The notes under the pieces: generated by a model | Database searches by the model: none | Seen by the model: only the letters and a program-made list of their open reading frames with translations | Told to the model about the DNA's origin: nothing | Assembly: GCA_029931535.1 (NCBI GenBank) | Contig: JAQPZY010001569.1 | Location: 3,645,001 to 3,709,000, forward strand | DNA length: 64,000 bases | Reading direction: 5' to 3' | DNA from: Margaritifera margaritifera | Lineage: Eukaryota > Mollusca > Bivalvia > Unionida > Margaritiferidae | Shown here: positions 56,948-64,000 of the stretch, piece by piece | Numbering within the stretch: the first letter of the stretch is position 1 | Layout of the letters: every line of letters begins with the position of its first letter | Made by a program: the position numbers and the translations under genes

Positions 56948-57435
56948 TTAATATTGTTTCCTAAAGGTAACAGATACTGCATGCAGTAAATCAGGAATGT
57001 ACCTGGGTATGCTGTAATATTGTATAATTTCATTCATGCCCATAGGTATAATATCAGATGTTTCTGTTATGCATTGAATTAAATCATCAGTCAGGTGAAA
57101 AGCAATTTCACCAGATACATCAGCTTTGACATATTCATTTGAAGCCATGTACACAAGGTATCTATCTGTTTGATTTTGTCTCATTACAAATTTCATACCA
57201 CTTGCACTACTAGGTGCCTTATTTTGACAACGGTCACAGCATACAAATTCAGCAACCTCATATGGACAGTCAAAAAAATCATTCAAAAATTGGCATCTGC
57301 AGCCACTTTCCAGTGTTAGATATCCTTTCATGTTCTTCTCAAGTATGTTTGAAGACCTGTCACTGCTGTTGTAAAAAATAATAGCTTCAGCCTGAAAGCC
57401 ATCCCTTCCTGCATGACCAACCTCTTGTACATACT
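56948..57435 (-). pseudogene. RecQ-type helicase C-terminal fragment
   Basis: On the minus strand, after acceptor TTTCAG at 57441-57436, the frame reads YVQEVGHAGRDGFQAEAIIF, which is helicase motif VI (family pattern QESGRAGRDG), then MKGYLTLESGCRCQFLNDFF and EVAEFVCCDRCQNK, the Cys pattern of the RecQ zinc-binding domain. It continues for about 80 more residues without known features and stops at 56948. RecQ helicases unwind DNA 3' to 5' in repair and recombination. The ATP-binding motifs are not in the window, and Arg of motif VI is replaced by His. It may be the last exon of a helicase gene or the helicase part of a large DNA transposon. Confidence 0.75.
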
Positions 57436-57474
57436 CTGAAATGAAATTATATATTTCTTTATTCTACACAGAGT

Positions 57475-58535
57475 TCACATAAATATTTTTTTAGAACCAA
57501 CTCTGTGCCATTTCCTTCTCTGATTCCACATTTTAACACTTGCCTCTACTTCTTGAACTGTGTAATATTGCTGAAAATAATGGTCAGAATTATTAAGACA
57601 ATATTACAAAGTTGGGGCTTCCAAAATTTAATATCAAGACTTTCAAAATATACACCCTAGAAATCATGAAATCTTGTAATGAAAAATTTGTGGAAAACCT
57701 GTGCAGTATGAAGAGCTGAATGAGGAATTTGTCAAGAAATTTGCCCATATGATGCACATTCCCTGGGTCTGTCCAGTCTAGCTTAACAGGCTAACTCACA
57801 GTTTTTATCTTTCCATTCATTGATCACTGATTTAGTGATTATATTCCAATGCTTGGCTTGTTTCCTATTAAACTTGATGAGGTGATAAACTTAATAACAG
57901 AAGTAGAACTGTGGAAATATTCAAAGCAAATTAATTTTAGGTTTGTTTGTCTTTTTTGGTGACTGATTTTATTTTAAAGATATGAAATATGATCTAAAAT
58001 ATCTGGTCATAACCAAATGTTAAAATGGCAATAGTTATTTACTAAATTGTGAATTCAGATCAATGTACTATATATGTGCAAGAGCATTGTAATGAGTATG
58101 CATTATTGGTTTGAAGAGTAACATATAATTTCAGCTTGTGTGTGACTCAAGAATATGGTGTTTCATTAAAAAATATTAGGGTGGCACATTGTAAAAAAGC
58201 ACAAAAAAGCTTCAGAAGTACCTGGAACACACAAAAAGTTAACATATTCTTAAAGTTGAATGTTCAGACAAGATTTCTATATAACCATATGTAAGAAATA
58301 TGCAAATTTCAGCATGAAATAACATGAGATAAAAAAAATTGCAAAAAATGACGAAAGACCAATATAAAAAAGGGTGGACAGAACATGTGTTTCAATGCTT
58401 CCTGTGAATTTATTTCAAAAGATATCATGAAAATGGGTTAATTTTTTAATTCTGCACACTCAAATTATGCAGAAAACATTCCATTCTCATTTATTTTATA
58501 ATTTTGAAAAAATCGTCCCCTGTTGCTACCTACAT
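57475..58535. repeat. Second copy of the dispersed repeat at 44.2-45.2 kb
   Basis: 57475-57511 (ATAAATATTTTTTTAGAACC, AACTCTGTGCCA) and 57894-58535 (CAGAAGTAGAACTGTGGAAA to AAAAATCGTCCCCTGTTG) match 44205-44245 and onward in order. About 380 bp (57512-57893) have no counterpart there. This copy lacks the 369-bp internal tandem duplication. Confidence 0.85.
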
Positions 58536-60189
58536 TGTTAAAACGTCCGTCCTGGTATTTATAATGTGGGAATTTGATATCTTACTTCCAGCACAAACGG
58601 TGTTGTGTTGTATGGTCCCCAATCAACTGACCAGGGAACTGGGGGCCACATTTTCAAGAATATCTCGTACACTTGGCAGCCCATATTGACACTGTTGCAC
58701 AGATTAAAGTGTAATTGCTTTACTCTGTCAATACTTACTCTGATCTCTTTTTCCTGATGGAATCAAATCCTGCCACAAGCAAGTGGACACGTTTTCAAGT
58801 TCCATTGACACACATTTTGATTAGTTGAATTATGATGTTAGCCAAGGAATGACAAAGTTGGTTGAAGATTGGGTAAGTTTCTTTAACAAGATGAAGGAAA
58901 GCACACTGATGTTAACAAACTGATTAGATAGCTTCATTTCATTAAAGAAACTTTCTCCTACTTCAGCTGACTTCAGCATTCCTTAGCTACCATCACATTT
59001 CAACAAACCAAGAAGACATAATGATCTGTGTGATGTCTAGATAGTAAATAATGCAGTGTGGTTTCATTTATTCCAATATTTGTGAGGTGTTTTTTTTTTT
59101 TTGTTTCCTATAATTTCCCTCAAAAGTTTTGTCTCCATCCATCAAAACCAGGCCCTTCATTACAACTTTTTATTTAACTAATTATTTATGTCAAATAAAC
59201 CTCTTATTTTTATTGAATTAAATCTCTGCCTCTTATTTTCATTAGGTAGCAACTTGAGTTTAAGGAAATGAGCTATCCTTCTTTTTCTTCTCTCAATCTC
59301 TCTTTCTACTCTTAGACCTTAAACTGTCTTTCCTTATATTTCTCCAATATCTAAATTTGATCGGCAAATACCATTTTGAATAGAAATAAACCTGGGTTAG
59401 AATAGCTTAAATACATTGGGATTATCTGAAGGCTTGACACCATCTGTTCATACACCCATAAGCTATTGACTTTACTGACATGCATCAGCACCCCTATGTT
59501 TACTGCTTATTGAGGCAGAGAAAGCCCTAAATATAAGTTTTTAAAGAGTTGCCCCTGTTACAATGATAATTGATTGACAATAAAACTGTTATGGCCTTTA
59601 AATGGTAATAAAAGATGTGACAACAAACAAGCTATGGCTCTGTGAATGCTAACATCATTTGTATTGTTATCTTGTTCATTCTATTTTATTTCTAAAGGAG
59701 AGATGCCATATATCTAGTTCTAGATATCAATTGTGGCTTTTTTTCTGTGCTGTTTCTTTTTTCTGGATCAGCAATTCCAACTGTATTCTAAACTATAATA
59801 CATGTACATGGATACTTCTCCTGCAAAATTGCATGTATTTCTCAACCAGATGTACTTTCAGTGGCAGCTACTGTGCATTCTACACAATATAATTTGCAGT
59901 AAAACAAGTAAATTACTTGCTGATACCTTGCTGAAGGCATTACTAAGCTCCAAACACTTTCCCAAATCTGGATATTCTTCAGTAAAGACTATTTTAATAG
60001 TGTTTGATAATGCCTAGCCTCTCTCCCCACCCTTAACCACCCCTGTCTTTATTGGGCATGGATGCGTATTTAGGAATTCATGTTTTGCAAATGACAATCT
60101 TGTTAGTTTTTCTGGCAGTTTAAAGTCATGTTTTTCATGTAACACAGCATGACTTAGCAATTATAACATCACATCATGACAGATCTCCA
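58536..60189. other. Unassigned sequence
   Basis: No convincing gene. Frames at 59659-60017 overlap in different frames and show no known domain. A T-run of 14 lies near 59090. Confidence 0.5.
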
Positions 60190-61060
60190 TAGTGTCATGC
60201 AGTGTAAGTTTATTCATGATTTACTTAGACTGGGAAAACATAGATATACCTATAGAAGCTATACAGCTAAACAGTATTTCTCAACTCCCTCATTTTTGGT
60301 CCTGTAGTCCCTTGAATTTGCAAATCAGTCCTATTTTTGTTAGAGTTGTTTCCGGTTTTTGTCTTGCATTTGCAGTGTATGACAAAATCATGAAAACACA
60401 ATTAGTCTGAGTTTTATAGGTCACTGTACTTGGTGCAGATTATAGTCATCATCTGAAGACTCCAGCAGTTTTTATTAAAGTTATGGCCCTTTTAACTTGC
60501 AGCTGGATGTATTGTATGACATAATCTTTTTATGGATGCAGCTCAGGTTTATGTTTTCCATCTATTTATGCATATATTGACAAATCAGTGTCTTACTGGA
60601 GTTATTCCCCATGTTTACTTTGGGCCTGATGTAGCGTATGGCAGAATCTTGTGAATGCAATTTGTATCACAGTTTTCAGTGGATCATTGTGAAACTTTGT
60701 ACAGGTTATGGTCATGATTTTAAGATTAGCATTTTGACAAGTAACTGTCCCCATGCAATTTTTGCTAGAGTTATTGCCCTTTTTGTCTTGCAGCTGAATA
60801 CAATGTGTAATGGAAGCTTGTGAACACAATTTGTTCCATAGGTTTTGATGGATCACTAAAGCTTTTTACATATTATGGTCATCATCTAAAGATGCCAATA
60901 TTGACAAATCAGTTTGTTCCTGAGAGTTTTGTTAGTGTTACTGCTCATTTTAGCTTTGCAGGTCATGGACCAGAAGAGCTTTTGGGATGACCTGTTGTCC
61001 CTTGCTGGACATATGTCCATCTGTTAGCACAAGTTTGCAATTGTTACTCCGTCAAAACTA
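60190..61060. repeat. Degenerate ~150-bp repeat family D (GTTATTGCCC type)
   Basis: Phrases TTGCTAGAGTTATTGCCCTT, TTTTGTCTTGCAGCTG and TTGTGAACACAATTTG recur near 60335, 60475, 60600, 60765 and 60930. Units are strongly diverged. I associate this type with molluscs (inference). Confidence 0.72.
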
Positions 61061-61150
61061 CTTGGAGGATTGCGATAAAACTTTACACACACATTCATCC
61101 GAAGGTCTGCTTGGTCCTCAGTGAAAAAGATGCTGCTCAGTTTGTTTCAT

Positions 61151-61222
61151 TTTTGTTGGTTTTAACAGCATTTTTAACACATTACTGGCTATATCATGCA
61201 GAGGAAATGGGAGCTAAGTCCC
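61151..61222 (-). mobile_element. SINE 3'-end fragment
   Basis: TTGTTGGTTTTAACAGCATT, CTATATCATGC and GGAAATGGGAGCTAAGT match the 3' part of the SINE at 63152-63349. It is cut off where family B sequence begins. Confidence 0.8.
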
Positions 61223-61905
61223 ATGGCAGCCATCTTGAAATCTTGTTATAGCTACTCTTACTGAATGGAAAGTCATATCGACATGGGATTTTCACCAGAA
61301 GACTTCTTATGATGTCTGATTGGTCCTTAATGAAAAAGGTTTTGCTTGGAAATTCATTATGACCACCGCAGTGACCATCATGAAAATCTTGTTATTGCTG
61401 GTCCTGAATGGATGTCATATCGACATTGGGGTTTCACTACAATACTTTGTATGATGTCTAGTTGGTCCTAAATTAAGATGGTGCCGATCTAATGTTGAAT
61501 ATGACTGCTATGACAGCCATCTTGAAAATCTTGTTATTGCTTCTCCTTCTGAACAAAAAGCCATATCAATATGGGGTTTTCAACAGATGGCTTCTTTTGA
61601 TGTCTAAATGAAAATGGTGCCATCACAGCAGCCATCTTTAAAATCATGTTATAACTACTTCACCTGAATGGATGGTTGTATCAACATTGGGTCTTCATTA
61701 AAGACTTCTTATGATGTCTAGTTGATTCTTAGTGAAAATGATGCCAGTCGGACATCCAATCGGCCACCACAGCAGCCATCTTGAAAATCTTGTTATTACC
61801 ACTTCTCCAGAATGGAAAGTCATGTCAGCATTGGGTTTTCAATGGAAGACATCTTATGGTGTCTTGTTCTTCTTAAATAGAGATGGTTTCTTCACTCAGC
61901 AGTCA
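61223..61905 (-). repeat. Family B ~139-bp repeat, reverse orientation, about 5 units
   Basis: GCAGCCATCTTGAAAATCTT and variants occur near 61225, 61373, 61514, 61631 and 61773, with CTTATGATGTCTAGTTGGTC and GGGTTTTCACCAGAAGAC between: the complement of the units at 2.4, 21 and 41 kb. Confidence 0.85.
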
Positions 61906-63138
61906 AAAGAAATGGTCTAATCTTTAATTCATGCAAGAATTCTTTTCGGACAGTAAAGCATCAGTTCCTTAGAGGGACTCTATTTGTAACATGATGTAGT
62001 GTATAACAAAATATTGTGAATACAACTAGTCTTTAACAAGAAATTCAAAGTAATGATCAATCTCTTTGTCATTGATGTTCCATAATAATTATATCTGTTG
62101 CTAAAATATACAAGTATCTTGTTTTTAGAAAAAGTGTTTATAAGTTTCGTACATTTTACAGACATAGGTGGCATATGACTTAAGTTGAATGTTCATTATG
62201 GTGCTAGTTTTCAATTGGTATCTAGGTAACTGCAACATAAGTAGCTTATCAATGCAATAACAAGACTAAATTTATATTTTATCATAAACTTATTGACACT
62301 TAGATTTAAAATTTACTAATCTGATTTCTCAGTTGACATGTATATACATGCCACATGGCACAAAGACATTCCATGTATACTGGGAGGTTAATTTGAGAGC
62401 AGCATCAACAGTGTTACATCAGGCAGTCACTCACTACCAGTATGTGGTGGTTACAATAGAAAAAAAGCACACAAAGCGTAGACAATTTACTATTGCTCAT
62501 AGATAAGACCGGCAAAGCTGACATTTACTATTTAATGCTTATCATAATTTTCCTGTTATCAACATGAATGTTCAAAATAAGAATTAAAAAAGAAGCCATG
62601 GGAGGGATTTAACTTGAAGCAGAAACTTTTGAAACCTTCCCACCACCCCATATCTTTCACTATGCTGATAAGTTTCCAGTCATGTGCACGTATCATTACT
62701 ACTTTATCAGGGCACTTTTGCCTTTTTACTTCAAGAAGAAAGTACAGAGTTTTAAAAGTTATAATATGTTATAGGCTGATTATCTTTTTTGCACCAGTTT
62801 CAGTGAAGGGATTTATGTTTGTGCTTTAGATGCTTTGTCATTGTGCCTTAACTACCATCTGAGTAGGCAAACTCCATTGTATTTTACGTTCCCACTATTT
62901 TCTACCTATGTGAAATAAAACTTCAGATAGCTTGTTTTGCAGCCATTTTATTTTTGCCAGCATTCCAAACTTGTTCATGTAATAGGTCAAATGTTTTATT
63001 CATTTAAATGGAATATTGATTTTATACATGTTTACACAACAAATATGAATCAATGTTGTTTACCTGAGTAAATGTAATGGCCGTATACACAACACATGTT
63101 TGTATGTGTTTTATGCCATTTAATGTGTCTTGGAAAAA
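61906..63138. other. Unassigned sequence
   Basis: No gene, tandem repeat or element end recognised. Confidence 0.5.
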
Positions 63139-63151
63139 TGTACAAATTGAG

Positions 63152-63349
63152 TTTCTTTGGGGGTTTTTTTTGTTGGTTTTAATGATACTTTTAACACATT
63201 GTTGGCTATATCATGCCTTTGAAATGGGAACTAAGTGTTTTTTCCAAGGACACACCAAGGCAGCCAACCTGGGCTGGCCTAGACCGGTATCTAACCCACA
63301 ACCCTTGAATTACAAGTTTGATGCTGTATGAACTGAGTTACCATGGTTC
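63152..63349 (-). mobile_element. tRNA-derived SINE, near full length, 13-bp target duplication
   Basis: On the minus strand it opens AGAACCATGGTAACTCAGTT, with an anticodon-like loop CTTGTAA (TGT, threonine-type) and GGGTTGTGGGTTAGATACC (box B-like), then GGCCAGCCCAGGTTGGCTGC and the shared body. TGTACAAATTGAG flanks both sides (63139-63151 and 63350-63362), proving a retrotransposed insertion. It is about 198 bp long including the tail. Confidence 0.92.
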
Positions 63350-63362
63350 TGTACAAATTGAG

Positions 63363-63949
63363 ATAAAGGAAAAATTCAACAAAAGATTTGTTAACATTTT
63401 TTTCTTCTTTCAATTTTTAATCTTGAAAAAACTTGTGTGATTACATTGTAACTTCAGATAGTTACCAGAGACCTTCAATCAGCCTTTAATGGCAGCCATT
63501 TCCTGTTTAGGTTCTGTGGGTTAACTACCATTAGGAGTATATGTTTGTTTGGTTAACTCTCCTGAGCAGTGCATTGGAATATGCAAATACTATTTGCTAA
63601 AATCTGACACAACCATGAAATTATTATTTATAAAACCACACTGAAATAGTAATAATTTTACTATAATGTCTTTTAAATAAAATAACTTCCAATTTTAAAA
63701 AAAAAAAATATTTGATAATGGAAGCAAGCTCGAGCACATTTAAAATTCACAACATCTATATATAGAACAATTTCATAAGACATCCCTGTCATTCCAAGCA
63801 CCTTATTATATGAATGTCAGTTCATTATAAATTTGAGACGTGGACAAGTCTTGTTGTATATGCTAATGTAAGCACAGTGATGTCAAAATCAAATGAATAT
63901 TTAAACATGAAAAATGGGATATTCATTAGAAACAGATTAGTTTGTTTTT
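63363..63949. other. Unassigned AT-rich sequence
   Basis: An A-run near 63699. No gene or repeat recognised. Confidence 0.5.
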
Positions 63950-64000
63950 TGTTTTGTTTTTTGGTGTTAACAGCACTCATAACACTTATTGGCTATATCA
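63950..64000 (-). mobile_element. SINE, start of another copy running off the window
   Basis: TTTTTTGGTGTTAACAGCAC and TATTGGCTATATCA match the 3' end of the SINE family. The rest lies outside the window. Confidence 0.75.

Overview
The window looks like intergenic DNA from a repeat-rich animal genome, most likely a marine invertebrate and probably a mollusc. It is AT-rich, has no operons and no complete host gene, and is filled with non-LTR retrotransposon relics, pogo-type and hAT-type DNA transposons, a tRNA-derived SINE and many satellites and minisatellites. The mollusc guess rests on several degenerate repeat families of about 140-155 bp carrying phrases such as CCTTGACCTT, AAGATGGCCAC and AGAGTTATTGCCCTTTT, which I associate with molluscan genomes. 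It is an inference from memory, not a search result.

Layout. 1-4 kb: minisatellites (44 bp, 70 bp) and two degenerate ~140-bp families. 4.1-10.2 kb: a ~3-kb block present twice in tandem; each copy ends in one unit of a ~139-bp satellite, and after the second copy that unit is amplified about 28-fold (10.2-14.0 kb) with higher-order structure. 14.0-17.6 kb: the longest non-LTR element (LINE), with zinc knuckle, endonuclease and reverse transcriptase all broken by stops and frameshifts. 17.6-24.6 kb: minor repeats, a SINE piece, a foldback repeat and a relic of a pogo-type element. 24.6-28.3 kb: a pogo/Tigger-type transposon with the only long intact reading frame, a 546-aa transposase. 29-38.5 kb: LINE fragments, a SINE with a target-site duplication, a possible exon, and a hAT-like element split by LINE sequence. 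39.3-40.7 kb: a 60-bp minisatellite. 42.6 kb: a pair of palindromes. 43-48.4 kb: a second hAT relic split by another repeat, then a LINE with an inverted internal piece. 49-54.4 kb: a LINE cleanly interrupted by a second pogo-type element (perfect terminal repeats, TA target duplication) that keeps DNA-binding helices but no catalytic domain and carries an unrecognised 260-aa frame and a cluster of hairpins. 55-57.4 kb: broken pieces of a DUF6589-like protein and a RecQ-type helicase. 58-64 kb: dispersed repeats and SINEs.

How the parts interact. The record is one of layered insertion and local amplification. Pogo element 2 sits in a LINE, LINE sequence sits in a hAT element, a younger repeat sits in another hAT copy, and minisatellites appear to have grown from pieces of older dispersed repeats. 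The pogo-type transposase at 25.5-27.1 kb is the only protein likely to be functional. All boundaries were read by eye, so identities and copy counts are approximate.
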